From JABSOG01 sp965277695 (lineage in GTDB: Bacteria; Pseudomonadota; Gammaproteobacteria; Enterobacterales; Alteromonadaceae), in contig CBDIDQ010000033.1 of assembly GCA_965277695.1 (NCBI GenBank), positions 186,001 through 250,000 of the forward strand: a stretch of 64,000 nucleotides of DNA, given 5' to 3'. Position numbers and translations under genes: made by a program. Positions 35,520-44,276 of the stretch are shown piece by piece. The notes beneath the pieces are model-generated. The model saw only the letters and a list, made by a program, of their open reading frames with translations, was not told where the DNA came from and made no database searches. Numbering within the stretch: position 1 is the stretch's first letter; each line of letters starts with the position of its first letter.

Positions 35520-36854
35520 ATGATCCGCTTACCCTATTTGATTTTGTTGATCCTCGGCATGAACGCTTTAATGGCGGGGTTACTGCACGGTTGGGTTTAT
35601 GATGCGTTAGATCAGTATGTTTATGAGCAAAAGGAGTTGTTGTACAAAAAAGTGTTGAATGATTCACGAGAAACTTTCGGCACAGCCACCCCAGCACAGT
35701 GGAATTCGCTTGGTGATGAATTGGGCTTTAAATATGCCACTAATTCAATGATTTATGCCCGGGATTCGAAAGAGCTGTCGCCCAAAATTCTAGAATATAT
35801 CTCTGATCCGATTGCTGCCAATGGCCTTGTCGACCCGTTTACCCCAGATATATATTATCCATTAGGTGATAAATATGTGTTTGTGTTAGGACCTATGGTG
35901 CTCAGCACTTGGCATTTATATATTATCGAATGGGCCACATTTTTAGGCGCTATTCTGGGCTCGTCTTTTGTGTTGTTGCTGTATTATCTGATTTTTCAAA
36001 AACATATTCGCAAGATATGGACTCAGGTAAATGGTTTGCGAGAGCAGGGCGAGTCACCGGGTGAATCACAGTTGTCGCGCTCGCAAAGTGCCCAGCTCAA
36101 TGATATTTATCAACTGTTAACCCAAATCAAGCAAGAGCAGCAGCAGTTGGAGCACAATAATCAAACCCATATTCAGTCACAACGAGATTTATTGCATGGG
36201 GTCGCTCATGAGTTTCGCAGTCCAATGGCGCGGATGCAGTTTGCGTTGGAGATGATTGCAGGTAGTGATGCTAAAGAGCAAATCCGTTTAATAGGTAAAC
36301 TCAATCATGGTATCGAAGAGTTGGACGATTTGGTTAAGGAGCTGTTGAGTTATTCTCGGATTCAGCATTTGAATAATCAGCTGGCGCTGGAATCGGTGGC
36401 GGTGAGTCAGATGATCCAAGAAAGTATCGATAAGGTGGCATCGTTTTATCCGGATATTCATTTTCAGTATGACAGCACTCAGGGCAGTGAGATCACCGTT
36501 GATGAGCGTTTGATCCAGCGGGCACTGGCCAATATTTTACGCAATGCCGGACGGTTTTCTAAAACCTTGTGTCAGGTGACGGTGCGCCAAACCGCCGAGT
36601 CAGTGACGATTAATATTGATGACGATGGTGATGGTATTCCACCGGGCAAACGCGAGCGTATTTTTGAACCCTTTACCCGATTGGATCCGAGTCGTTCGCG
36701 AGACTCCGGTGGCAGCGGTTTAGGTTTGGCTATTGTGCAAAGTATTTTGGAACAGCATCAAGGCACCATTAAGGTTGATGATAGCGATTTAGGTGGTGCT
36801 TGCTTTAGTTTGAAATTGCCAGTGTCACCTCAAGGTTTGTCTTCTACACTGTAA
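35520..36854 (+). CDS. Membrane sensor histidine kinase (RstB-like)
   Basis: 444 aa. Two membrane helices (about residues 4-24 and 142-162) flank a ~115-residue periplasmic sensor; a HAMP-like linker and coiled coil follow. HisKA: LLHGVAHEFRSPMARMQFAL with the phospho-His in HEFRSP. HATPase: NILRNAGRFSK (N box), DDDGDGIPPGKRERIFEPF (G1), GGSGLGLAIVQSIL (G2). The partner is the response regulator directly upstream. The periplasmic part resembles RstB; the signal is unknown. Confidence 0.92.
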   Translation: MIRLPYLILLILGMNALMAGLLHGWVYDALDQYVYEQKELLYKKVLNDSRETFGTATPAQWNSLGDELGFKYATNSMIYARDSKELSPKILEYISDPIAANGLVDPFTPDIYYPLGDKYVFVLGPMVLSTWHLYIIEWATFLGAILGSSFVLLLYYLIFQKHIRKIWTQVNGLREQGESPGESQLSRSQSAQLNDIYQLLTQIKQEQQQLEHNNQTHIQSQRDLLHGVAHEFRSPMARMQFALEMIAGSDAKEQIRLIGKLNHGIEELDDLVKELLSYSRIQHLNNQLALESVAVSQMIQESIDKVASFYPDIHFQYDSTQGSEITVDERLIQRALANILRNAGRFSKTLCQVTVRQTAESVTINIDDDGDGIPPGKRERIFEPFTRLDPSRSRDSGGSGLGLAIVQSILEQHQGTIKVDDSDLGGACFSLKLPVSPQGLSSTL

Positions 36855-36892
36855 GTACCCTGCTTTTTTATTTACCCGGCCCATCGACGATA

Positions 36893-38995
36893 ATGCGCTT
36901 GTCTGCTTTAATTCCTGCCAGTATAAAAACTCGGATATTGGTATTTGTGGTGTTCTTTGAGATCATGGCTTATGGCACCATTCAACTGTTTAATAACTAC
37001 GTTTATAAAAATGCGCTGCTGGATCAAAAAGCCGAAGTGATCAGTCAAACCATCGCTGCTAGTGTGGCAAAAATCAACAATATTAGTGAGCTGATGGAGC
37101 GTAATGCCACCAGTTTGGCTATTGCTGGTGAGCATTTCTATCAATTCAAACAACAAGACAAAATGACGTTGGCTGATATCAGCAGCGCCGCTGAACAGCT
37201 GTTGGTGAGTAATTTTGCTAGCTATGATCAGGCTATCGGTGGCGGCATATGGTATCAACCTCATGTGCTGGATAAGCAGACTAAGTACTTTGGCCCTTAT
37301 GCCTACCGAGAAGGTAAGCAAGTGAATTTCAGCTGGGATTTGAATACCCCGGAATATGATTATCTCAATCAGGATTGGTATCGCATTGCGCAAGTGGATT
37401 CGTTGACACAACACTTTGGTTCGCGAATTTTTTGGACTGAACCCTATTATGATGAAGCTGCTACCTATTCATTAATGATGACGGTGGATGCGGTGATGTT
37501 CGATGCACAAGGCAAGGGTATTGGTATGGCAACGGTTGATTGGTCTTTAGCCGAGCTGACCGAGTTTCTCGATAGTGTCAAAGTGTCTGAAAATGCTCAT
37601 CCGTTTTTTATTTATCAGGGGTTGGGTAAGTTTCTCAGTTATCCCAAAGCGCCTGGACAGGTGCTAAAACTCGCGACCCAATTTGATTGGGGCAAAGAAG
37701 TACTCGCCGATCAACGCCAAAATGAACTCTTGTTATTGCCCGATGTGTTGATTGATGACGAACTTTACAATGTGTATTACTTTCGTACTGCCAATGGTTT
37801 TGTTTTTGGTGCATTGATGCCGCTGAGTGATCTTATGCAGTCTATTAGCACTATCACTACCATCACCTTGATGGCGGGTGGCGGTATTGGTCTGACTTTT
37901 ATCATTCTGATGATTTTGCTAATGCGCTTGTTATTCTCTCCTTTTGACAAGGTATTGGCGCTGATCAAAGGTTCAATATCTCACTTGCCTGATGATAAGC
38001 AGACGGTGGTGATTGCCCAGATTGATTATTATGACAATAACGAATTTACTCCGATTATCAATGCATTGGATGATGTTTATCAGCAAGTCACCGACTATTT
38101 GGCGCAGATCAGCCAATCAAGACAGCAAATCGAAGCGTTAAACGCTGAGCTTGAAGATAAAGTGATGGTGAGGACTCAACAGCTGGAGCAGAAAACCGAA
38201 GAAGCCGTGGACGCACTAGAGCAACTCAAGCTGACGCAACAGCAGTTGGTTGAACATGAAAAACATGCGGCTTTAGGGAGATTAGTGGCTGGTGTTGCTC
38301 ACGAAATCAATACGCCATTGGGGATCAGTGTGACCGCTGCGTCAGTGGTTGAAAAATCCTGTGCTGAGATTTTTGATGAGATGCTCAAAGGACAATTGAA
38401 GCGTAGTCAGCTGGTGGATAAATCGACCTCGATTAGTGAGGGCTGTAAAATCCTTAATGATAACTTACAGCGGGCGTCAGAGCTTATCGCCAGTTTTAAA
38501 CTGGTGGCGGTAGGGCAGTCAACCGAGGAGTGTCATCGTTTTAATCTCAATGAGCACTTGAGGCAGGTGATTAACTCGCTGGAGTCTAAGTTTTCAGGTA
38601 AACGACATCGTGTTAACTTAACTGGTGATGACAGTATTGAGTTGTATTCTCAGCCCGGTGCTTTGACTCAAGTGCTGATAAGCCTGATTGATAATGCGCT
38701 GATCCACGCTTTTGCTGATTTTATTATTGGCACCGTCACTATTGAAACCCAACGATTAGAAAACCGCCGCATTGAAATCAAAGTGTCAGATAATGGTAAA
38801 GGCATGGATACCACTGTGCTGGATCGCATTTTTGACCCATTTTTTACCACAAATCGCCAATTAGGTGGCAATGGTTTAGGGATGCACGTAGTGTTTAATT
38901 TGGTGACTCAATCGCTTAATGGCGCGATTTTTGGCGATAGCAAGATCGGCGAAGGCAGTAGTTTTGTGATTATTTTGCCATTGGGGTTGGATTAA
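36893..38995 (+). CDS. Cache-domain sensor histidine kinase
   Basis: 700 aa. An N-terminal membrane helix, a large periplasmic double-Cache-type sensor (WYQPHVLDKQTKYFGPYAYR, then LNTPEYDYLNQDWYR and VDWSLAELTEFL), a second helix around residues 315-345, a coiled-coil linker, then HisKA (GRLVAGVAHEINTPLGIS) and HATPase (LIDNALIHAF, DNGKGMDTTVLDRIFDPFFT and GGNGLGMHVVFNL). No response regulator is encoded next to it apart from the RstA-like one, so its partner is unclear. Cache ligands are typically small organic acids or amino acids; none can be inferred. It starts 38 bp after the RstB-like kinase. Confidence 0.9.
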   Translation: MRLSALIPASIKTRILVFVVFFEIMAYGTIQLFNNYVYKNALLDQKAEVISQTIAASVAKINNISELMERNATSLAIAGEHFYQFKQQDKMTLADISSAAEQLLVSNFASYDQAIGGGIWYQPHVLDKQTKYFGPYAYREGKQVNFSWDLNTPEYDYLNQDWYRIAQVDSLTQHFGSRIFWTEPYYDEAATYSLMMTVDAVMFDAQGKGIGMATVDWSLAELTEFLDSVKVSENAHPFFIYQGLGKFLSYPKAPGQVLKLATQFDWGKEVLADQRQNELLLLPDVLIDDELYNVYYFRTANGFVFGALMPLSDLMQSISTITTITLMAGGGIGLTFIILMILLMRLLFSPFDKVLALIKGSISHLPDDKQTVVIAQIDYYDNNEFTPIINALDDVYQQVTDYLAQISQSRQQIEALNAELEDKVMVRTQQLEQKTEEAVDALEQLKLTQQQLVEHEKHAALGRLVAGVAHEINTPLGISVTAASVVEKSCAEIFDEMLKGQLKRSQLVDKSTSISEGCKILNDNLQRASELIASFKLVAVGQSTEECHRFNLNEHLRQVINSLESKFSGKRHRVNLTGDDSIELYSQPGALTQVLISLIDNALIHAFADFIIGTVTIETQRLENRRIEIKVSDNGKGMDTTVLDRIFDPFFTTNRQLGGNGLGMHVVFNLVTQSLNGAIFGDSKIGEGSSFVIILPLGLD

Positions 38996-39022
38996 ATCGC
39001 TACCAACCCCGCCGACGTTGGA

Positions 39023-39415
39023 TTAATTGGTCGAAGGTACTTCCATCACTCCATCAATTTCGATGTTAGCCCCTTTAGGCAACTGAGCGACACCTAAGGC
39101 GGCACGAGCCGGGTAGGGTTGTTCGAAGTATTCTGCCATTACTTCATTGACCATCGCAAAGTTGCCCAAATCAATCAGATAGATGTTGAGTTTTACCATA
39201 TCTTGAATGGTGCCGCCTGCGGCTTCACATACCGCGATGATGTTGTCGAATACCCGTCTGGCTTCGGTTTTAAAGTCGGCTTGCTGCATTTCCATGGTGA
39301 CTGGATCTAGTGGAATTTGTCCTGACAGATACACGGTATTGCGAATTTTAACGGCCTGACTGTAAGTGCCGATAGCTTGTGGGGCTTTGTCTGTACTGAT
39401 AATAACTTTTGACAT
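39023..39415 (-). CDS. ridA: RidA family enamine/imine deaminase
   Basis: 130 aa. VYLSGQIPLDPVTMEM, GGTIQDMVKLNIYLIDLGNF and PYPARAALGVAQLPKGANIE are RidA blocks; the Arg of PARAALGV is the catalytic arginine. Hydrolyses reactive enamine/imine intermediates, protecting PLP enzymes. It starts 7 bp after spoT ends, in the same minus-strand order gmk-rpoZ-spoT-ridA seen in pseudomonads. Confidence 0.93.
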   Translation of the reverse strand: MSKVIISTDKAPQAIGTYSQAVKIRNTVYLSGQIPLDPVTMEMQQADFKTEARRVFDNIIAVCEAAGGTIQDMVKLNIYLIDLGNFAMVNEVMAEYFEQPYPARAALGVAQLPKGANIEIDGVMEVPSTN

Positions 39416-39422
39416 GGTAAAC

Positions 39423-41528
39423 TTATTTTCTCCGGTAAACTTTTTGAACGTCTGGCATCACTCGAATTTTGCGCATGATATTGGCAAGGTGGATTCGATT
39501 GGTGGCCACTAGTTCAACGTTGATAACATAAATGTTGCTTTCTTTTTCTTCGGTGCTCAAGCTCTGAATATTAGAACCCGTTGACGCGATTTGGTTGGTC
39601 AGCAAGGCCAGTGCACCTTGATGATTGATAATTTCTACCCGAATTTCACAAACAAATAATTTGTCGCCAGTGTTATCCCATTTAACCGGGAAGTAAACTG
39701 CTGGTTCATTCTCCCAGCCTTTGATATTACGACAATCACTGCGATGAATCGCCAGACCTTTACCTTGGCTCATATAGGCGACAATATCATCTCCAGCAAT
39801 TGGGCGACAACATTTGGCGTAAGTCACTAACATCCCTTCTGTGCCTACTACTGGCGCGGTGTGTTTACCGAAGCTTTCAGAGGTATCTGAATCGGTATCG
39901 CCGATTAAACGTCGGGCAATGGCAAAACTCATTAAGTTACCGAGGCCAATTTCAATCAATAAATCGCTGAAAGAGGTTTGTTTGAGGTCTGCGACTACGG
40001 TTTCAATTGCTTCTTCAGTAAAATTATCCAGTTTAACTTCGCCCAGTGCCGATGATAATAACCGACGGCCCAGCGCTAGGGCTTCTTCGGTTTGCTGGCT
40101 TTTAAGGTAATTGCGAATGCCAAGACGGGCTTTGCCGGTGACGACAAAATTAAGCCAGTTAGCATTAGGGCTGCCACCGGGGCTGGTGATGACCTCAATG
40201 GTTTGACCGGTATCTAATGGTTGATTCAATGGATGGGGTTTACGGTCTACTTTGGCACCGACACAGGAGCTACCGACATCAGTATGTACGGCGTAAGCAA
40301 AGTCGACAGGTGTTGCGCCCATTGGCAATTCAATAATGCGGCCATCTGGGGTGAAAACATAGATTTCTTCAGGGAATAATTCGGTTTTGACGTTTTCGAT
40401 AAATTCAAATGAACTGCCAGCACTTTGTTGTAGTTCGAGCAAACTTTGCATCCATTGATGGGCGCGTTGTTGGGTGGCGGTGCTGGTATTTTTGCCGCCT
40501 TGTTTGTAAGACCAGTGAGCGGCAACACCTCGGTCGGCCATTAAGTCCATTTCTTCGGTGCGTATTTGGATTTCGATAGGCACACCATGGGGGCCGATCA
40601 GTGAAGTATGCAAAGATTGGTAACCGTTGCTCTTGGGGATGGCGATGTAATCTTTAAAGCGGGTTTCAATCGGCTTATAAAGGTTGTGGACGACGCCAAG
40701 TACCCGGTAGCAGGTGTCGTAGCGGTCGACGATGACGCGAAAGGCATAAATGTCCATGACTTCGTTAAATACCATCACCTTGCTGGCCATTTTACGGTAA
40801 ATGCTGTAGAGCCCTTTTTCACGGCCTACTATTTGCCCTTCGATGCCTGATTCTTTAATTCGGGTGGCAATTTCATTTTGAATATTATTGATGATCTCTT
40901 TGCGGTTGCCTCTGGCTTGTCTGACGGCACTGCCAAGGGCGCGGTGACGCATAGGGTAGAGGGCGGCAAAGCCGAGTTCTTCGAGTTCATTTTTGGTATT
41001 GTGAATACCGAGGCGGTTGGCAATAGGGGCGTAAATATCTAGGGTTTCTTTGGCGATGCGGCGGCGTTTGTCGGGTCTGAGGGAGCCGAGGGTGCGCATA
41101 TTATGGGTTCTGTCGGCCAGTTTGATTAAAATAACGCGGATATCTTGGGTCATCGCCATGATCATTTTGCGATAGTTTTCGACTTGTAATTCTTCTTTGT
41201 CTTTAAAGCGTAATTTTTCGAGTTTGCTGACGCCTTCGACGAGATCGGCAACTGTTGCGCCAAAGACTTCGGCGAGGTCTTCTTTGGATGAGGCGGTGTC
41301 TTCGATAACGTCGTGCAGTAATGCTGACATTAGGGTTTCGTGGTCAAGATTGAGTTCTGCCAAAATGCTGGCGACGGCAACCGGGTGGGTGATATAGGGT
41401 TCACCACTAGTGCGCATTTGTCCCTCATGAGCATCTCTGGCGACAACATAGGCATTTTGCACCATTTGCGTTTGCTCAGCTGACAAATACTGAACAATTT
41501 GTTGCTTTAACGCCTCAAATAAATACAT
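39423..41528 (-). CDS. spoT: Bifunctional (p)ppGpp synthetase/hydrolase SpoT
   Basis: 701 aa. Hydrolase HD domain with LMSALLHDVIEDTASSKED and LADRTHNMRTLGSL intact; synthetase domain (KSNGYQSLHTSLIGPHGVP); TGS domain (EIYVFTPDGRIIELPMGATP, then VDFAYAVHTDVG); zinc-finger-like region (TYAKCCRPIAGDDIVAYMSQ) and C-terminal ACT domain (RVEIINHQGALALLTNQIAS). Presence of a full HD motif marks SpoT rather than a hydrolase-dead RelA. Controls the stringent response. Follows rpoZ after a hairpin. Confidence 0.96.
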   Translation of the reverse strand: MYLFEALKQQIVQYLSAEQTQMVQNAYVVARDAHEGQMRTSGEPYITHPVAVASILAELNLDHETLMSALLHDVIEDTASSKEDLAEVFGATVADLVEGVSKLEKLRFKDKEELQVENYRKMIMAMTQDIRVILIKLADRTHNMRTLGSLRPDKRRRIAKETLDIYAPIANRLGIHNTKNELEELGFAALYPMRHRALGSAVRQARGNRKEIINNIQNEIATRIKESGIEGQIVGREKGLYSIYRKMASKVMVFNEVMDIYAFRVIVDRYDTCYRVLGVVHNLYKPIETRFKDYIAIPKSNGYQSLHTSLIGPHGVPIEIQIRTEEMDLMADRGVAAHWSYKQGGKNTSTATQQRAHQWMQSLLELQQSAGSSFEFIENVKTELFPEEIYVFTPDGRIIELPMGATPVDFAYAVHTDVGSSCVGAKVDRKPHPLNQPLDTGQTIEVITSPGGSPNANWLNFVVTGKARLGIRNYLKSQQTEEALALGRRLLSSALGEVKLDNFTEEAIETVVADLKQTSFSDLLIEIGLGNLMSFAIARRLIGDTDSDTSESFGKHTAPVVGTEGMLVTYAKCCRPIAGDDIVAYMSQGKGLAIHRSDCRNIKGWENEPAVYFPVKWDNTGDKLFVCEIRVEIINHQGALALLTNQIASTGSNIQSLSTEEKESNIYVINVELVATNRIHLANIMRKIRVMPDVQKVYRRK

Positions 41529-41696
41529 CCAAACTCCCGTGTAACCAAATATTAACGAACACCCGAAGATACTATACGAATATTTATATGCATTGCCAAT
41601 TACAAAAGCGGGAGTTAACGAAATTAAACAAGGGTAAATGAATGATTGTACACGGATTGTACAATTGGCTGAGGAGGGCTGTGGATATGATCAGAA

Positions 41697-41716
41697 GGAG
41701 GGTTAAAAAACCCTCC
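41697..41716 (-). terminator. Hairpin between rpoZ and spoT
   Basis: GGAGGGTT (41697-41704) and AACCCTCC (41709-41716) form a perfect 8-bp stem with a 4-nt loop. On the minus strand it is followed by TTCT only, so it is a weak terminator or an mRNA-stability element for gmk-rpoZ. An inverted TTGTACA/TTGTACAA pair at 41646-41664, close to spoT, may be a regulatory site. Confidence 0.5.
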
Positions 41717-41733
41717 ACTGACAAAGGCGCTAC

Positions 41734-42015
41734 TTAGATTTGCGGTTCATCACCGACGATTGCGGCAACGGCATTAAATTCAGCCGCTTCGTGCTGGGCT
41801 TGACGAGATTGATCTTCGGCATCCATGCTTTCCATTGTGACCAAACCGGCTTCAATTTCGCGCAGGGCGACAACAGTAGGTTTATCATTTTCGACATCAA
41901 CTAAAGATTCTCTGCCACCAGTGGCTAATTGACGTGCACGACGTGCTGCAACCAGAATTAAATCAAAGCGATTGCCGACTTTTAATACTGCATCTTCAAC
42001 AGTTACACGAGCCAT
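41734..42015 (-). CDS. rpoZ: RNA polymerase omega subunit RpoZ
   Basis: 93 aa, full length. MARVTVEDAVLKVGNRFDLI and LVAARRARQLATGG are the omega signature; NDKPTVVALREIEAGLV follows. Part of RNA polymerase assembly and ppGpp binding. 92 bp downstream of gmk on the same strand. Confidence 0.97.
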   Translation of the reverse strand: MARVTVEDAVLKVGNRFDLILVAARRARQLATGGRESLVDVENDKPTVVALREIEAGLVTMESMDAEDQSRQAQHEAAEFNAVAAIVGDEPQI

Positions 42016-42107
42016 ATTTAGCTACTCCAGAGGTTTAATGAAATCATTTAATAAAACGCTTAATGATAACACTTAATGAAAAAAAGGACGCATAGTTTAC
42101 TAGATGC

Positions 42108-42746
42108 TTAGTCATTGTCCAACAGATCTTTTAGCAAATGATCGAATTTGATCGCCTGATTGCGCTGTTTGAGTCGGGCAGACAACACTAACGTTTCTAG
42201 TTCGGTTAAAGTGCTGGCAAATTGGTCATTTATCAGCAGGTAGTCAAATTCGTTATAGTGGCTGATTTCAGACTGCGCTTGATGCATTCGTTGTTCGATC
42301 ACCGTTTCACTGTCTTGACCTCGGCTGCATAAACGCTGTTTTAATTCTTGTTGTGAAGGTGGCAGGATGAAGATAGTAATAACGTCATCGAACTGCTTTC
42401 TGATTTGTTGTGCACCTTGCCAATCGATATCTAAAAACACGTCAATGCCTTGATTGAGCATGGCTTGTATCGCGTGTTTTGAGGTGCCATAGAAATTGCC
42501 AAAGACTTCGGCCCATTCGACGAATACGTCTTGTGCAATAAGTTGTTTGAATTGTGCGGTGGCAACAAAGTGGTAATGCAGGTTATTTTCTTCGCCGGGG
42601 CGGGCGTCACGGGTGGTATGTGACACTGATACTTTCATATCGTCATGGCGTTCAAGCAAGGCGTTGATCAGGCTGGATTTGCCAGCCCCGCTAGGAGCTG
42701 ACAGGATAAATAAATTACCGCGTTTGCTACTGATAGTTTGGTTCAT
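42108..42746 (-). CDS. gmk: Guanylate kinase Gmk
   Basis: 212 aa. P-loop in LFILSAPSGAGKSSLINALL; VSVSHTTRDARPGEENNLHY is the GMP-binding segment; FLDIDWQGAQQIRKQF follows. Phosphorylates GMP to GDP, upstream of ppGpp synthesis by SpoT. First of gmk-rpoZ-spoT-ridA. A ParA-type pair lies upstream on the same strand where yicC or similar often sits. Confidence 0.97.
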   Translation of the reverse strand: MNQTISSKRGNLFILSAPSGAGKSSLINALLERHDDMKVSVSHTTRDARPGEENNLHYHFVATAQFKQLIAQDVFVEWAEVFGNFYGTSKHAIQAMLNQGIDVFLDIDWQGAQQIRKQFDDVITIFILPPSQQELKQRLCSRGQDSETVIEQRMHQAQSEISHYNEFDYLLINDQFASTLTELETLVLSARLKQRNQAIKFDHLLKDLLDND

Positions 42747-42825
42747 AATACAGGGTTACGATAAAAGGCAAAGGAAATTGCTCGCCATTTTACAGCACAC
42801 TGGCGAGGTTTCAACCTTACATTTG

Positions 42826-43227
42826 TCAACGTGCAGCGCTGACGTTATCTTTTGAGCTGTCTGCTAGCTGGCTAATTAACATTCGCACCAAATGTGACTT
42901 GGAGCGACCGCTGTCTTGTGATAAAGACGTTAGCGCCTCAATGCATTGTTCACTTAAAGTAAAAGTGGCTTTGCGATAGGGTTGCTTCGACTTTATTTTA
43001 TTAACAGCCTGAGCCGGGTTAATAGCCTGAGCCGGGTTAACAGCCTGAGCCGGGTTAACAGCCTGAGCCGGGTTAATAGCTTGGGCTGGGTGTATCGGTT
43101 GTCCGGTAATGCTGACTACATTGCTGTAGCCTTGGGCATACCGCTCGGCATCGTTAATAAATTCATCTACATTGCAGTGTCTGGTTTTAGACTGCGTAGA
43201 GTTTTTCTTGAGATCGGACAGGCTCAT
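42826..43227 (-). CDS. RHH protein with NPAQA repeats, partner of ParA-like ATPase
   Basis: 133 aa. The middle (residues ~46-77) is five copies of a six-residue unit, NPAQA(V/I), encoded by 18-bp repeats. The C-terminal part, YRKATFTLSEQCIEALTSLS followed by SGRSKSHLVRMLISQL, is a ribbon-helix-helix DNA-binding domain like that of small partition proteins (ParG/CopG type). The start overlaps the 3' end of the parA-like gene by 41 bp. Likely the DNA-binding half of a two-gene partition-like system. The flexible N-terminus could stimulate the ATPase, by analogy. Confidence 0.65.
   Translation of the reverse strand: MSLSDLKKNSTQSKTRHCNVDEFINDAERYAQGYSNVVSITGQPIHPAQAINPAQAVNPAQAVNPAQAINPAQAVNKIKSKQPYRKATFTLSEQCIEALTSLSQDSGRSKSHLVRMLISQLADSSKDNVSAAR
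43003..43092. repeat. Five tandem 18-bp repeats inside the RHH gene
   Basis: Units begin at 43003, 43021, 43039, 43057 and 43075 with consensus AA(C/T)AGCCTGAGCCGGGTT on the plus strand; the fifth is degenerate. They keep the reading frame and encode NPAQAV/I. Confidence 0.9.
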
Positions 43228-43885
43228 AATTTTGGTACCCCAGATTTTTGCTCAACAATTCATCGACTATCCCGCGAATTTCGTTGGCGGCCTTGCCATT
43301 GGGATCGATCTCCATCACCGACAAGCCTTTTTCTTCACTGTCATCATAAATGTTACGGTTGAATGTAATGGCATCCAGCACGGGAACATCATAGGATTGA
43401 CAGACTTCTTTTGCTTCAAGTATTCGTTTAGCCATGCTCGGCAGTGAAGGACATTGGGTAATGACAAAAGCGGCATGGAGTTTTGGGTTGACCATTTGGC
43501 AGGTCGAAATAATGTCTTCCATGTGTGGAACTGTTTTCAGGTCACGTCGTTTCGGCCGTAGTGGAATGAGCACATGGGCGGCAACTGACATAGCGGCACG
43601 TAGTGCCAGATTATCCTGACCGCCGCAATCGACAATAATGTAGTCGTAGTGGCTTTCAAGGCTGAGTAAATCGTTTCTGATTTTGCCATAGAGCTGAACG
43701 CAATTGACATGAGGAAGTTGTGGGTTGGTATTACGCTCTTGGATCCAGTCTGAGGTGGTCCGCTGGGGATCACAATCGACCATGAGCACTGATGAATTTA
43801 ATTCCTGGGTAAGATATACGGCTATATTTTGGGCAAGACAGCTTTTTCCGCTGCCGCCTTTCTCGCCGCCGACAAGTATAATCAT
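43187..43885 (-). CDS. ParA/MinD-family ATPase (orphan partition type)
   Basis: 232 aa. Deviant Walker A in GGEKGGSGKSCLAQNIAVYL (KGGxGKS), VLMVDCDPQRTTSDWI (A' motif) and YIIVDCGGQDNLALRAAMS (Walker B). Compact form without an N-terminal HTH, as in type Ib plasmid ParA. Such ATPases move plasmids or large cell cargo over the nucleoid. Here it is chromosomal, next to gmk and paired with an RHH protein whose start overlaps its end, so it may be an integrated-plasmid remnant or position a cell component. Cargo unknown. Confidence 0.85.
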   Translation of the reverse strand: MIILVGGEKGGSGKSCLAQNIAVYLTQELNSSVLMVDCDPQRTTSDWIQERNTNPQLPHVNCVQLYGKIRNDLLSLESHYDYIIVDCGGQDNLALRAAMSVAAHVLIPLRPKRRDLKTVPHMEDIISTCQMVNPKLHAAFVITQCPSLPSMAKRILEAKEVCQSYDVPVLDAITFNRNIYDDSEEKGLSVMEIDPNGKAANEIRGIVDELLSKNLGYQNYEPVRSQEKLYAV

Positions 43886-44120
43886 TGTTAATAACCTCTT
43901 GGTACAACAGGGTTAACTGGGTATTCAGTCAACCACCAAATAAGAACAATTGATGCACTGCTTAAAATCCGAGCAGCTGTTTCAGTGTAGGAAGGGTTTA
44001 ATTAATGTGCAAATTTTTATTTTGGTGGGGGAAGTTGACATCGCTTAATCTAACAACGACAGTGTTGATCTGCTTATTAAAGGCATTCGACAGTTAGCTG
44101 AACCAGTACGAGGTGAATTT

Positions 44121-44276
44121 ATGACAGCAGCAGAACAATTTAAATGTTTAGGCTCACAAGCAGACAAAAAGGCAGATAAAAAGGCAGATAAAAAGGAAGT
44201 AGACTCACTAAAGGAGGCTTCAGATCCGTGCTTTGTTCCACGTATCACGCTCAAAGGCGCAGATGTCACGCCATAA
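44121..44276 (+). CDS. Tiny hypothetical protein with KKAD repeat, 51 aa
   Basis: ATG 44121 is preceded by GAGGTG at 44110-44115, a good ribosome site. The product contains three 12-bp repeats giving QADKKADKKADKKEVD (44160-44195) and ends VPRITLKGADVTP. The frame is open for about 66 bp upstream without a start codon, so it might also be the tail of a damaged longer gene. No family recognised. It ends one base before the convergent histidine kinase stop. Confidence 0.4.
   Translation: MTAAEQFKCLGSQADKKADKKADKKEVDSLKEASDPCFVPRITLKGADVTP

Noticed and set aside
43003..43092. Repeat cluster as a CRISPR or iteron array
   Set aside because: Units are directly abutting 18-mers in frame inside a protein gene; no spacers, so neither CRISPR nor a clear iteron set.
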